A stretch of DNA of 64,000 nt from Methylomonas sp. ZR1 (GCF_013141865.1 NZ_RCST01000001.1:4898001-4962000); one strand, 5' to 3'; positions 8,464-17,534 are shown, numbered from the stretch's first letter. Notes: generated from the sequence alone by a model not told the origin. Made by a program: numbers and translations.

Positions 8464-8703
8464 ATGGCAGCCACGAACAGCGCAACAAAGAAAGCCACCA
8501 ACATCACCTTGTCTGCCGATGTGCTCGCAGAGGCCAAGGCATTGAATATCAATATTTCGCAGGCCTGCGACCGATACCTGCGCGAGTTGGTGCGCGGCGA
8601 AAGAGAAAGGCGTTGGCAGCAAGAGCATGCCGAGTTCATCGCAGCCTACAACCAAACGATTGAGCAAGACGGTTTGCCGCTGGACGAATGGCGGTCTTTC
8701 TGA
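8464..8703 (+). CDS. ccdA: CcdA-type antitoxin
   Basis: 79 residues: a ribbon-helix-helix-like N-terminus (TNITLSADVLAEAKALNINISQ) for DNA binding and a charged, disordered tail (ending GLPLDEWRSF) that would wrap the toxin. This is the layout of CcdA. ATG 8464 has GGAG about 9 nt upstream. The toxin gene starts one base after the stop. A palindromic operator lies just upstream. Confidence 0.88.
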   Translation: MAATNSATKKATNITLSADVLAEAKALNINISQACDRYLRELVRGERERRWQQEHAEFIAAYNQTIEQDGLPLDEWRSF

Positions 8704-8704
8704 C

Positions 8705-9022
8705 ATGGCGCGTTTCGATGTTTACCGCAATAGCAGTGCAACGTCCGACGACGTACCGTATCTGCTGGATGTGCAAAGCGATGTCTTGAATTCTTTGGAC
8801 AGCCGAGTCGTCGTACCGCTGCGCCGGCTTGATCGCTTTCCGGCAGTCAAGTTACCCACTAATTTGAGCCCGATTGTGCTGGTCGATGGGCTTGAATGTG
8901 TATTGGAAACGCCGAAATTGGCGGCTATTCCGGCGCGGATTTTGAAATCACCCGTGATGTCGTTGGAAGCGCAGCGGTTTGAGGTTGGGGCAGCGTTGGA
9001 TTTTTTGTTTCAGGGGTTTTGA
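8705..9022 (+). CDS. ccdB: CcdB-type gyrase-inhibitor toxin
   Basis: 105 residues starting MARFDVYRNSS, with the family features PYLLDVQSDVLNSLDSRVVVPL and a C-terminal segment VGAALDFLFQGF. CcdB binds DNA gyrase and traps cleaved DNA unless held by CcdA. Length and C-terminus look intact, so the toxin is probably functional. It lies inside the hup operon, between hupG and hupH. Confidence 0.9.
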   Translation: MARFDVYRNSSATSDDVPYLLDVQSDVLNSLDSRVVVPLRRLDRFPAVKLPTNLSPIVLVDGLECVLETPKLAAIPARILKSPVMSLEAQRFEVGAALDFLFQGF

Positions 9023-9028
9023 GTTTTC

Positions 9029-9280
9029 GGTGTCGCTGTCGCGACGGGTGTTTTAAAGTCGGGTCTCGGCCCGACGGCCGAGATACTTTCTTTTGCTTGG
9101 CCAAAAGAAAGTATCCAAAGAAAAGGCCACCCGACATTCCGCCTTAATCCTGCGCTTCTCGCTTTTGGCGAGGGTTTTCAGAAGAGCCATCCCTGGCCCT
9201 CCGAAAACGAGCGGCATCCCTGCCGCTCCCCTGCGGGCTGATCTCGCCAAAAACTGCGATGCTCGGGGCGGAATAACGGG
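9029..9280 (+). repeat. left arm of a 250-bp inverted repeat
   Basis: From GGTGTCGCTGTCGCG to GGAATAACGGG this stretch is the near-identical reverse complement of 10813-11062. Inside it are several small hairpins: GTCGGGTCTCGGCCCGAC; ATACTTTCTTTTG...CAAAAGAAAGTAT; GAGCGGCATCCCTGCCGCTC. No transposase frame is present. Open frames here are unlike real proteins. It looks like a dispersed structured repeat. Confidence 0.85.
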
Positions 9281-9431
9281 AATAGTCCACTCCAACGGTT
9301 ATGGTGTGTAGCAAAGGTTTTTTGGTGGGTTGGGTTGGGATGCTAGTGTAAACGCAGTTTTGGCCTATATTGCTGGGTATCGCTTTGCTCTATCCAGCCT
9401 ACGAACTGCCACAAACGTTTTGGAGTGTTTG

Positions 9432-10739
9432 ATGTATCGAATATTGTTGCTGTCATTTTTTGTGCTTCCCGGTTGTCAAACGAATGTCAGACCAGGCTCC
9501 GCTTGCCAATCCATAATCGAAATTGCCGATGCCGGAAAAATCCAATCTTCGGTGCTAAAGGATGAGCCTTCCTTGCGTGAAGCATTTCCGGCAGTACTCA
9601 AAACATCAATTTATACCGTCAAAGAAGATCTTAATGGCGACGGCTTCGAAGAGATATTTGGTTCGTTTACAGTCGATGCGTCTATCAAAGGGTTAGTTGC
9701 TGGAATCAACTCGGAATATGAATTGGCGCTGATAAATCCGGCCCGTGACCAAGGGAATGAAATAAAGGTTAGCGGGGCACAAGACTTCATCAATCCAATT
9801 ACGACTGATTCATATGAGAAGAGAGTGATCAAGGTTGATGGTGTACCGTACATCGTTGTATTGAATGCAGGTTATCGAGGACGCCACGCTTTTGTCACTG
9901 ACGAGAATTCTCCTAGGGCTGTTTGGCGCTTAACGGGCGATTTTCAACTGGCCGTAGAATGCGAGCTTGAGCAATTCCAAGAAGCAGACGGCAAAAAATA
10001 TTACCGAATTTTAGAAGATGACGAACGCATTCTGCGGGAAGCGAAGGAAATGCGAACCCCTGATAATAATCCGTGGTATTTGATTAGTCGATTGCCCGGA
10101 CTCACTGCTTTTGAAGTAGCCTTTGCCGCGGGCTGGGATATAAATTACGCGGGGAAAAACTCAACGACTCCGCTATGGGTAGCCATTTATGAAAGACGGT
10201 TGGATCTAGTCAAAGCACTTCTATTAAAAGGCGCTTTGCCTAATGTGTTTCCGAAAGAGCCAGAAAAGGGTTACGAGTATAGATCAGTGACTCCGATTGA
10301 ATATGCAATCACTTCTTCTGAAGATTCCTACGATTTGGCGAAGGTCCTCATCGAAACCGTGGGTAGTAAAAACTTAAAGGCTCAAAATGGTGACAGTGCA
10401 TTATCTGAAGCAATTCTTTATGAAAGACCTGACATTATCGAGCTTTTATTTAATAACGGCGCCGAAGTCGACGATTTGTCTGTTACACAGTGGGTGGGAA
10501 CGGCCGAAAATGATTCGGCGGAGAGTGTGCTAAAACTTTTCCTGGCGCATGGATTGGACTTAAACAAGAGTTACAGTTTTAAATTCCCTGTTTCCGGTAT
10601 CAAACGGATTAATGAAAATACGTTGTCTGTAGGCCCTGAAATTACGTTTGCCGAAAAGAAACTCACCCCACTTGAGTTTGCGAGATATATGGGCAATAAG
10701 CCAGCGGAGAAATTACTTATTCAGTTTGGAGCTAGATAA
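9432..10739 (+). CDS. lipoprotein with C-terminal ankyrin repeats
   Basis: 435 residues. ATG 9432 gives a lipoprotein signal (MYRILLLSFFVLPGC) with a lipobox Cys at residue 15; upstream in-frame codons are unlikely. Residues about 20-210 form an unrecognised domain containing VKEDLNGDGFEEIFGSF, an acidic loop like those of FG-GAP or Ca-binding repeats. Residues about 230-435 contain ankyrin-type repeats (TPLWVAIYERRLDLVKALLLKGA; SALSEAILYERPDIIELLFNNGA; a last TPLEFARYMGNKPAEKLLIQFGA). It is AT-richer than the hup genes and enclosed by the two inverted-repeat arms, suggesting import. Function unknown. Confidence 0.75.
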   Translation: MYRILLLSFFVLPGCQTNVRPGSACQSIIEIADAGKIQSSVLKDEPSLREAFPAVLKTSIYTVKEDLNGDGFEEIFGSFTVDASIKGLVAGINSEYELALINPARDQGNEIKVSGAQDFINPITTDSYEKRVIKVDGVPYIVVLNAGYRGRHAFVTDENSPRAVWRLTGDFQLAVECELEQFQEADGKKYYRILEDDERILREAKEMRTPDNNPWYLISRLPGLTAFEVAFAAGWDINYAGKNSTTPLWVAIYERRLDLVKALLLKGALPNVFPKEPEKGYEYRSVTPIEYAITSSEDSYDLAKVLIETVGSKNLKAQNGDSALSEAILYERPDIIELLFNNGAEVDDLSVTQWVGTAENDSAESVLKLFLAHGLDLNKSYSFKFPVSGIKRINENTLSVGPEITFAEKKLTPLEFARYMGNKPAEKLLIQFGAR

Positions 10740-10812
10740 TAAGGCATCACCAGATAATCGGGATGCGTATTTTGTTCCCCTGATTTACCTTTGAATTTCG
10801 CAACGGTTTTCC

Positions 10813-11062
10813 CCCGTTATTCCGCCCCGAGCATCGCAGCTTTTGGCGAGACTAGCCCGATAGGGGAGCGGCAGGGATGCCGCTCGTTTTCGGAGGGCCA
10901 GGGATGGCCCTTCCGAAAACCCTCGCCAAAAGCGAGAAGCGCAGGATTAAGGCGGAATGTCGGGTGGCCTTTTCTTTGAATACTTTCTTTTGGCCACGCA
11001 AAAGAAAGTATTTCGGCTGTCGGGCCGAGACCCGACTTCAAATAAACCGCGATAGCGACACC
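10813..11062 (-). repeat. right arm of a 250-bp inverted repeat
   Basis: Reverse complement of 9029-9280 with a few substitutions and one or two short indels; the same internal hairpins occur in mirror order. It ends 53 nt before hupH. The pair would place about 1.5 kb, including the ankyrin lipoprotein gene, in a large loop. Confidence 0.85.
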
Positions 11063-11115
11063 AAATAAACAAACTCCCGTAAATCCAACAGATAACTCGA
11101 AACAATGGCCAAAAC

Positions 11116-11964
11116 ATGACCTCAATAAATCTCCCCATTTTCGGCCAAGGCAGTCAACCCGCCGAAGAAGACGGCGTCGAACTCGACTATCTGGCGATGC
11201 CGGAAGAAATGACGACCTACCGGATGCCGACGATTTCGGTGGACTTGAATGCGGCTGATCTGGCACAGGCCAAAACCGCGTTGCAGCAGCTCGAACAGAA
11301 TTTGGCAAAGTATCCAGCAACCAGCCAAACCATAGACTTGATATCCCTGGACCAAACCAATCGCCAGTTCGTCGACGAACTGCTCGGCGAAGGCGAAGTC
11401 AGCATGCTGAGTAATGGTGCGCAAACGCTTCGGATTCAGGAATCGGTGCTGGCCGGTGTCTGGCGTTCGCAACGTCTGGATGCGCAAAAGCAGATCGTCA
11501 CCGATACATTGGAAGTTGGCATTATCCCGCAAGCGATTTTGCAAACCGCATTTGCCGATGCTGCTGAGCATATCGATACCGACATGAGCGCGTTGCCGGA
11601 CGGGGTGATGAACGCGCCGCCGCTGCTGGCCGAGTTGAATGCCAAAATCGCCGAGTATCAACCCGTCGCCGAAGCGCACATCATCAATCTGAGTTTGCTG
11701 CCGCAAACCGAGCAGGATTTGGCGTTTTTGGAGCAACGCTTGGGCAAGGGCGCGGTGACGATTTTGTCGCGCGGTTACGGCAACTGTCGGATCGACGCTA
11801 CCGCCACCCGCAATGTCTGGTGGGTGCGCTATTTTAATTCGCAAGACACGCTGATTCTCAATACCCTGGAAGTTAGCGACGTGCCGAATGTGGCGTGCGC
11901 GTCGGCGGAAGACATTGCCGACAGCCACCAGCGTTTGCAGGAAATTTTGCAGGTGTATTTGTGA
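11116..11964 (+). CDS. hupH: HupH/HyaF-family hydrogenase expression/formation protein
   Basis: 282 residues matching the HupH/HyaF family in length and pattern: an N-terminal IFGQGSQP-like segment and two similar C-terminal halves with ISLDQTNRQFVDELLGEGEVSML and LSLLPQTEQDLAFLEQRLGKGAVTIL, followed by NVWWVRYFNSQDTLILNTLE. It acts in HupSL maturation or subunit processing in the cytoplasm. It should follow hupG directly; here 2.9 kb of accessory DNA intervenes, so expression needs read-through or its own promoter. Confidence 0.92.
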   Translation: MTSINLPIFGQGSQPAEEDGVELDYLAMPEEMTTYRMPTISVDLNAADLAQAKTALQQLEQNLAKYPATSQTIDLISLDQTNRQFVDELLGEGEVSMLSNGAQTLRIQESVLAGVWRSQRLDAQKQIVTDTLEVGIIPQAILQTAFADAAEHIDTDMSALPDGVMNAPPLLAELNAKIAEYQPVAEAHIINLSLLPQTEQDLAFLEQRLGKGAVTILSRGYGNCRIDATATRNVWWVRYFNSQDTLILNTLEVSDVPNVACASAEDIADSHQRLQEILQVYL

Positions 11965-12182
11965 GCGAAGGCTTTTTTGCTGGTGCATACGGCGGCGATG
12001 CCTCGCGCTTGCCTCCCGAGGCCAAGCTGGAATGCAAGATTTGCTGGCACGTCTATGACCCTGCCGAAGGCGATGCCGTTTGGCAGGTGCCGCCCGGTAC
12101 CGCCTTTGCCGACTTGCCTGAGCATTGGAGTTGCCCGCAATGCGGCGCGCCCAAACAAGGCTTTTTGGTGCTGGACGACTAA
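11961..12182 (+). CDS. hupI: HupI, rubredoxin of the hydrogenase operon
   Basis: 73 residues with the two iron knuckles CKICW and CPQCG and the rubredoxin core YDPAEGD...PPGTAFADLPEHW. Starts at GTG 11961, overlapping the hupH TGA by 3 nt; the longer ATG frame would run back through hupH. HupI-type rubredoxins are linked to hydrogenase maturation in air. Confidence 0.93.
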   Translation: MSEGFFAGAYGGDASRLPPEAKLECKICWHVYDPAEGDAVWQVPPGTAFADLPEHWSCPQCGAPKQGFLVLDD

Positions 12183-12184
12183 GT

Positions 12185-12646
12185 ATGCACTGGCAGGACG
12201 GTGAGCAGATTCGGCAAACGCTGGAAGCCGTGTTTAACGACATCCTGGCTCTACGGATGCGCGACATGCCGGTACTGAATCCGGCATTGGCGGTGCGAGC
12301 CCTGGGGTTTAATCGCTACAACGCCGATTGGGCTGGCGTATTGATTACGCCCTGGTTTATGAATCTGTTGCTGCTGGCAGGCCCGGATAGCCAATGGCCG
12401 GCGCAAGCGCCGGGAACCAAGTTTGAACAGGCTTTTCCGTACGGCAGTTTCGAGTTCGTCGTCGCTGATGAACGGCAATTGGGGCGCTACGCGCAATGTT
12501 CGCTATTTTCGCCGATGTTTCAATTTGCCGACCAAGCGGCGGCCGTTGCGGCTGCGGAAAGTGCATTGCAAGCTTTGCTAGCCGTTCCCGCGCCACGAGC
12601 GATCAGCCGCCGCGATTTGTTGCGCGGCAATTTGGTAAGACCTTAA
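12185..12646 (+). CDS. hupJ: HupJ, [NiFe]-hydrogenase assembly chaperone (HybE family)
   Basis: 153 residues. MRDMPVLNPALAVRALGF, ITPWFMNLLLL and YGSFEFVV are characteristic of the HupJ/HybE assembly chaperones that help the large or small subunit before Tat export. ATG 12185 lies two bases after the hupI stop. The C-terminus ends with SRRDLLRGNL, also a common family ending. Confidence 0.9.
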   Translation: MHWQDGEQIRQTLEAVFNDILALRMRDMPVLNPALAVRALGFNRYNADWAGVLITPWFMNLLLLAGPDSQWPAQAPGTKFEQAFPYGSFEFVVADERQLGRYAQCSLFSPMFQFADQAAAVAAAESALQALLAVPAPRAISRRDLLRGNLVRP

Positions 12647-13804
12647 GTGACGCCGGCGGGCGAGATTACTATCGAACTGAGGCATCGCGCCGGCCAGGTC
12701 GGTGCGGTGAAGATAGACTCTACTCGGCCCGAAGCGGCGCGGGTGCTGGTCGGCAAAGCGCCCGAGCAGGTTTTGAGCATGGTGCCTCTACTGTTTTCTT
12801 TATGCGGCAATGCCCAGGCTTACGCGGCTTTAATGGCCTGCCGCGCTGCCTTGCAGATGCCCGCCGAGCCGGAAGTCGATGCCGCTCGGGAATGCTTGGT
12901 GCAACTGGAAACCGTGCGCGAACACGCTTGGCGGATATTATTGGATTGGCCGGTCTTGCTGGGTCAGCCTGCCGATAAGATCGCACTTGCGGCGCTTTTG
13001 AAATTGGATAAACAGTTCAAATCGTGTTTATTCAAAGATGGCGAGGCGTTCAAGCTGGATAGCCTGTTGCAGATCGACGGAGCGTTTTTGCAGACTTTGC
13101 TTGATGAATTGACCAGCTTAATCGATCAAGCGATTTTTGCGGGCGGCCGCAACGGGTTTCTGGCGATTTCGGACGAAGCGCATTTGCGCGACTGGTTGGA
13201 TGTAAATACAGGATTGGCAGCGCAGCTATTGAATGTTGTATATCAACGCGATTGGCCGGCGCTGGGGAACAGCCTAGTGGTGGGTTTGCCGGAATTGGAG
13301 CCGGCCGAACTGAACAGGCAGATGCAAAACACGGATCTATTGGTCTTCTGTCGGACGCCACAGTGGCTGGGTCGCTGTTTTGAGACGACGCCATTGAGTC
13401 GTCAGCAAACGTCGCCCTTGCTCGCGGATTTGCGTAGTCGTTACGGCAATGGTTTGTTGCTGCGCTTTGTTGCCGTGTTGATGGAAGTGGCAGTAATCCC
13501 GCGGGGAATAAGCTCAATGGCTGGCATGACGTCGGCGTACGCCGGCGATGGCCTTGGCTTGGCGCAAGTCCAAGCCGCGCGCGGCTTATTGATTCATCGC
13601 CTGGAGTTGCGTGAAGGCAGGGTGTACGATTACCGCATAGTGGCTCCGACCGAATGGAATTTTCATCCCGGTGGTGTGTTGGCCCAAGGTTTAAAGTGTT
13701 TGCAAGCGGACGCTGTCGATGGTTTGCGGCAGCAGGCGGAATGGCTGATTAACGCGGTGGACCCTTGTGTGCAATACCGACTGGTGTTGACGCTGGAAAA
13801 CTGA
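12647..13804 (+). CDS. hupK: HupK, large-subunit-like scaffold protein
   Basis: 385 residues, starting at GTG directly after the hupJ TAA. HupK is a degenerate relative of the hydrogenase large subunit. Here the N-terminal motif is reduced to LCGNAQAYA and the C-terminal motif to VDPCVQY, so the full set of Ni ligands is missing. The segment TEWNFHPGG near residue 340 mirrors HupL. It is thought to act as a scaffold or intermediary in active-site assembly under oxygen. Confidence 0.9.
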   Translation: MTPAGEITIELRHRAGQVGAVKIDSTRPEAARVLVGKAPEQVLSMVPLLFSLCGNAQAYAALMACRAALQMPAEPEVDAARECLVQLETVREHAWRILLDWPVLLGQPADKIALAALLKLDKQFKSCLFKDGEAFKLDSLLQIDGAFLQTLLDELTSLIDQAIFAGGRNGFLAISDEAHLRDWLDVNTGLAAQLLNVVYQRDWPALGNSLVVGLPELEPAELNRQMQNTDLLVFCRTPQWLGRCFETTPLSRQQTSPLLADLRSRYGNGLLLRFVAVLMEVAVIPRGISSMAGMTSAYAGDGLGLAQVQAARGLLIHRLELREGRVYDYRIVAPTEWNFHPGGVLAQGLKCLQADAVDGLRQQAEWLINAVDPCVQYRLVLTLEN

Positions 13805-13823
13805 AACTTACAGACCAATCATC

Positions 13824-14165
13824 ATGCACGAAATGTCGCTCTGCGAGAGCGTGTTACAGATTATCGAACAGCAGGCCAAGGCCCAGCAATTTGCCAAGGT
13901 TAAGACCGTGTGGCTGGAGATCGGCGCTTTGTCGGGCGTGGAGCCGGAGGCGATGCAGTTTAGTTTTGAAGTGGTGATGCAAGGCTCGTTGGCCGATCAG
14001 GCCCGCTTGGAAATTATCGACGTGCCGGGTGTGGCATGGTGCATGCCCTGCGGCTGCGAGGTATTGGTACAACAGTTATACGACGAGTGCCCGCACTGCG
14101 GCAGTCATCAATTACAGATCGTCGATGGCGATCAAATGCGAATTAAAGAACTGGAGGTAGAGTAA
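13824..14165 (+). CDS. hypA: HypA, nickel metallochaperone
   Basis: 113 residues starting [10 protein letters not shown], with His2 and the N-terminal amine as nickel ligands. The zinc site is C73/C76 (CMPCG) and C89/C92 (CPHCG). HypA delivers nickel to the large subunit with HypB. The stop overlaps the hypB ATG. It follows hupK by 19 nt, so hup and hyp genes are likely one transcription unit. Confidence 0.96.
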   Translation: MHEMSLCESVLQIIEQQAKAQQFAKVKTVWLEIGALSGVEPEAMQFSFEVVMQGSLADQARLEIIDVPGVAWCMPCGCEVLVQQLYDECPHCGSHQLQIVDGDQMRIKELEVE

Positions 14166-14992
14166 TGTGCGGCGTATGCGGCTGCGGCGAGGGCCATACC
14201 CACTCGCACGACGAATCACATGAGCACGAGCATGCTCATGATCACCACCACAGTCACGAGCATGGACATCACCATCATCACGAACATACTGCAGAACATT
14301 CACATGCTCCCGGTCTGACCCAGGCGCGGATGGTGCAGATCGAGCAGGATATTCTGGCCAAGAACAATCGTTATGCCGACGAAAACCGCCGTTATTTTAG
14401 CGAGCGCGGTATGCTGGCTTTAAACCTGGTGTCCAGTCCCGGTTCCGGCAAAACCACGCTGCTGACCGAAACCATTCTGCGTTTGAAAGAGGAGTTGAGC
14501 ATCGCGGTGATCGAAGGCGACCAACAAACCGCCCGCGATGCCGACCGCATCCGCGCCACCGGCGTTCCGGCGCTGCAAATCAATACCGGCAAGGGCTGTC
14601 ATCTGGACGCGCACCGGGTCGGCCATGGCTTGGAAAGCCTAAATTTGCCTGAGCATAGTTTGCTGTTCATCGAAAACGTCGGCAATTTGGTGTGTCCATC
14701 GGCTTTTGACTTGGGTGAAGCGCATAAAGTGGTGATCCTGTCGGTTACCGAGGGCGAAGACAAGCCGATCAAATATCCGGATATGTTTCATGCCGCCGAT
14801 TTGATGATCTTAAACAAAACCGATTTACTGCCTTACCTGGATTTTGACAGCGCCCAATGCATCCAGTACGCGAAGCAAGTTAACCCGCGCATCAAAGTCT
14901 TGTCGCTATCGGCCAAGACTGGCGAAGGCATGGACAACTGGCTGACCTGGCTACGGGCTGAGATGGCTTTGCAGCGGATTGAGTATGCTTAA
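14165..14992 (+). CDS. hypB: HypB, GTPase for nickel insertion
   Basis: 275 residues. It begins [11 protein letters not shown], the high-affinity nickel motif, followed by a histidine-rich stretch (about residues 11-47) that can store nickel. The SIMIBI GTPase domain has its P-loop at SPGSGKTT (91-98), then [10 protein letters not shown], a Cys/His metal site near [13 protein letters not shown], and NKTDLL for guanine recognition. Length is normal for His-rich HypB. Confidence 0.96.
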   Translation: MCGVCGCGEGHTHSHDESHEHEHAHDHHHSHEHGHHHHHEHTAEHSHAPGLTQARMVQIEQDILAKNNRYADENRRYFSERGMLALNLVSSPGSGKTTLLTETILRLKEELSIAVIEGDQQTARDADRIRATGVPALQINTGKGCHLDAHRVGHGLESLNLPEHSLLFIENVGNLVCPSAFDLGEAHKVVILSVTEGEDKPIKYPDMFHAADLMILNKTDLLPYLDFDSAQCIQYAKQVNPRIKVLSLSAKTGEGMDNWLTWLRAEMALQRIEYA

Positions 14993-15048
14993 ATCACTAT
15001 GCGGTAAGATTTTTTCTGACCGTTTACCTTCATTTTCGAGGAAAGGAT

Positions 15049-15261
15049 ATGCCGACTAGTCAAGAAATTTACCAACAAATCAGCCACTTAATGCCACTGG
15101 AGAAATTGCGTTTAGCAGAGATGTTGCTTGCCGATCTGGATGCGCCGAATCCGGAAATCGATGCTGTCTGGCGCGACGAGGCGCAAAAACGTTGGCAAGG
15201 CTATAAAGATGGCAAGCTAAAAACAGTCAGTTATGAAGCGGTTATGCAGAAATATAAATGA
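15049..15261 (+). CDS. addiction-module antitoxin (TIGR02574-like)
   Basis: 70 residues of the small helical antitoxin family that accompanies RelE/ParE toxins: EIYQQISHLMPLEKLRLAEMLLADLD, then PEIDAVWRDEAQKRW and YEAVMQKYK. Preceded by GAGGAAAGG at good spacing. Its stop overlaps the start of a broken toxin gene (ATGA at 15258). It sits between hypB and hypC, where the genes are normally adjacent. Confidence 0.82.
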   Translation: MPTSQEIYQQISHLMPLEKLRLAEMLLADLDAPNPEIDAVWRDEAQKRWQGYKDGKLKTVSYEAVMQKYK

Positions 15262-15553
15262 AGGTTGAATTTCTCGAAGCCGCGCAAGCCGAGCTCGATC
15301 AGGCCTTTGAATGGTATGAAATTCAGCAAAAGAATCTAGGTCTGCAGTTTTTAAACGAGTTCGATGCCGCGATTAGGCGAATTACCGCGTAACCAAAATC
15401 CTACACTTGTTGATTGGCAATGAGATAAGACGCTGCCTGATAAAACGTTTTCCGTATGGTGTTTTGTACGGTCTTGATGAAGGCAAAGTTATCGTAATTG
15501 CCGTAGCGCATTTGCATCGAAAACCTGATTATTGGATGGAAAGAATTGGGTAA
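15258..15553 (+). pseudogene. frameshifted RelE/ParE-type toxin
   Basis: The first frame from ATG 15258 reads MKVEFLEAAQAELDQAFEWY...AAIRRITA and stops at about 15392. The toxin C-terminus continues in another frame with NEIRRCLIKRFPYGVLYGLDEG and IAVAHLHRKPDYWMERIG, stopping at 15553. Between them a third frame reads NQNPTLVDWQ, so at least two indels seem to have occurred. The conserved RRC...FPYG...HLHRKP..W pattern identifies the family. With the toxin dead, the antitoxin is probably a relic. Confidence 0.8.
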
Positions 15554-15635
15554 TAAGGTCTCAACCAGAAGCCCTCATGTAAAAAGTGATACTAAAGCAA
15601 GCGCCGAATTAATCTACAACATCAACAATCAGCTT

Positions 15636-15863
15636 ATGTGCCTAGCTCTCCCTGCCCAAATTACCGACATTGATTTTGCAACACAGATGGCGACCGCCAG
15701 CGTGGACGGCGTCAAGGTCGAAGTATCGTTGGCTTTGGTGGATGATGTGAAAGTCGGTGATTACGTGCTGGTGCATGTGGGTTACGCGCTGAACAAGATC
15801 GACGAGGACGAGGCCCTGAAAACCTTGGCCTTGTTTGCGGAAGCCGGTCTAACCGCCTCATGA
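15636..15863 (+). CDS. hypC: HypC, Fe(CN)2CO carrier chaperone
   Basis: 75 residues starting MCLALPAQITDI; Cys2 is the essential ligand that carries the Fe(CN)2CO group between HypD and the large subunit. YVLVHVGYALNKIDEDEA is the family core. ATG 15636 is chosen because cleavage at Cys2 requires this start; the longer frame to 15546 covers the end of the toxin pseudogene. hypD overlaps the 3' end. Confidence 0.95.
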   Translation: MCLALPAQITDIDFATQMATASVDGVKVEVSLALVDDVKVGDYVLVHVGYALNKIDEDEALKTLALFAEAGLTAS

Positions 15864-16969
15864 AATACATCGACGAATTCCGTCAGCATGATGTAGCAAA
15901 GCAATTGGCGCAGGTCATTGCCGAAACCGTTAATCCAGACCGCCATTACCGGTTAATGGAGTTCTGCGGCGGCCATACCCACGCGATTTTCCGTTACGGC
16001 GTGCAGGATTTAATGCCGAGCAATGTCGAGTTCATTCACGGCCCCGGTTGCCCGGTGTGTGTGTTGCCGACCGGGCGCATCGACAATGCGATTCAACTGG
16101 TAGAACAACACGATGTGATCCTTTGCACCTATGCCGATCTGATGCGAGTACCCGCTTCGCAGCGGAACAGCTTGTTAAAAGCCAAAGCTGCCGGCGGCGA
16201 TATTCGCATGATCTATTCGACCCAGGATGCCTTGAAAATCGCCCGCGATAATCCAGACAAACAGGTAGTGTTCTTCGCCATCGGTTTCGAAACCACCACG
16301 CCGCCGACGGCGGTGGCTATCAAACAAGCTCAAGCCGAAGGCTTGGGCAATTTCAGCGTGTTCTGCAACCACGTACTAACCCCAGCGGCGATGCAAGCCA
16401 TTCTGAATGCGCCGGAGCCGGTACAAATCGACGCCTTTCTCGGCCCGTCGCACGTCAGCAGCGTGATCGGCAGCAAACCCTATGAAGCCTTTGCTCAGGA
16501 TTACGCCAAGCCCATCGTCATCGCCGGTTTCGAGCCGCTGGACGTGATGCAATCGGCCTTGATGTTGATCCGCCAACTCAATGCCGGTCAGCATACAGTG
16601 GAAAACGAATACAGCCGCGCGGTGACGCGCGAAGGCAATCTCAAAGCCCAAGCCTTGATGGCCGAGATATTCGAGTTACGGCCGCACTTTGAATGGCGCG
16701 GTTTGGGTTTGATCCCCAATAGCGCATTGAAGTTAAAAGCCGAATACGCCGAGTTCGATGCCGAACAGCGCTTCCGTATGCCGGCCATCCAAGCCAGCGA
16801 TGTCAAAGGTTGCGAGTGTCCGGCCATCTTACGTGGCGCGAAAAAGCCGCAGGATTGCAAACTGCTGGGTACCGTCTGCACCCCGGAAAACCCGATGGGC
16901 TCGTGCATGGTATCGTCGGAAGGGGCTTGCGCGGCCTACTGGAGTTATGGGCGGCTGCGGCGAAGTTAG
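15860..16969 (+). CDS. hypD: HypD, Fe-S scaffold for the Fe(CN)2CO cofactor
   Basis: 369 residues. Visible active residues are C36 in FCGGHTH and C64/C67 in HGPGCPVCVLP. The four C-terminal [4Fe-4S] ligands lie in KGCECPAIL, KPQDCKLLG, TVCTPENPMGSCMVS and EGACAAYW. HypD, with HypC and HypE, assembles the iron-cyanide-CO unit. It overlaps hypC by 4 nt. A hairpin follows its stop immediately. Confidence 0.96.
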   Translation: MKYIDEFRQHDVAKQLAQVIAETVNPDRHYRLMEFCGGHTHAIFRYGVQDLMPSNVEFIHGPGCPVCVLPTGRIDNAIQLVEQHDVILCTYADLMRVPASQRNSLLKAKAAGGDIRMIYSTQDALKIARDNPDKQVVFFAIGFETTTPPTAVAIKQAQAEGLGNFSVFCNHVLTPAAMQAILNAPEPVQIDAFLGPSHVSSVIGSKPYEAFAQDYAKPIVIAGFEPLDVMQSALMLIRQLNAGQHTVENEYSRAVTREGNLKAQALMAEIFELRPHFEWRGLGLIPNSALKLKAEYAEFDAEQRFRMPAIQASDVKGCECPAILRGAKKPQDCKLLGTVCTPENPMGSCMVSSEGACAAYWSYGRLRRS

Positions 16970-16997
16970 AAAAGCGGGCGCTATTTAACGCCCGCTT
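16970..16997 (-). terminator. terminator for the cytochrome c gene
   Basis: AAGCGGGCG / CGCCCGCTT stem. On the minus strand it is followed by TTTT, so it best ends the minus-strand cytochrome gene; it may also slow hypD transcription. Confidence 0.55.
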
Positions 16998-17032
16998 GGG
17001 TGGCCCGTGTTTAGCGGACTAAGTGATGCGGC

Positions 17033-17290
17033 TTATTTATAGATTTCTGCTGCCGCCGCTTTCAGTTTGGCTTCGTCGCCTTGCATCGGTTTCATCATGG
17101 GGTTTGTCGATGCTTTAGCGCCGGCGACCAACTCGTCGGCGGTCTTGAATTTTGCTTTCAAGGCATCCACGGCCGGCGCGACCGAGCCGTTATGGCAACC
17201 TTTGCAAGTAGCCGCCGCATCGGCGCTGGCCAGTGAAGGCGTGATGGCAGCAGCTGCCAGTGTCAATAAAGCGAGTAGATTTGTTTTCAT
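17033..17290 (-). CDS. small exported cytochrome c
   Basis: 85 residues: a signal peptide (residues 1-22, ASA-type cleavage), then one heme-binding motif CKGCH (C29, C32, H33) and a late Met-rich loop STNPMMKPM that can give the axial Met. It is a class I cytochrome of about 6.5 kDa mature mass, a periplasmic electron carrier. It is antiparallel to the hyp genes, with its own terminator and a GGTAACG leader, and lies between hypD and hypE. A link to hydrogenase electron flow is possible but only positional. Confidence 0.88.
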   Translation of the reverse strand: MKTNLLALLTLAAAAITPSLASADAAATCKGCHNGSVAPAVDALKAKFKTADELVAGAKASTNPMMKPMQGDEAKLKAAAAEIYK

Positions 17291-17534
17291 GAACGTTACC
17301 TCGTGTTAATTATTATTTTTAGACTACGGCCAGGACAAGCGTCCAAACCGATGGTGCGGATGATTTTAGGCATCGGCATGGGTTTTCTACCATAGCCGGA
17401 AATTCCAGGCAATCGCTTAAGGGTTTTGGAGTGGGGATAAGCAGTGTCGCGGCGTATGGCGAGTGTGGTCATGCCACAAAGTTAATGCCTTGTCTGATCG
17501 TGATGACACTTGGCAAATTTGCCGAATACGTCGC

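Noticed and set aside
9053..9295. Open frames on both strands within the inverted-repeat arms (also 10817-11320)
   Set aside because: They are translations of a palindromic repeat; no start context, unusual composition, and same sequence read in mirror copies.
12647..13804. HupK as a second active hydrogenase large subunit
   Set aside because: The CxxC ligand pairs are missing from both ends; only single Cys remnants remain.
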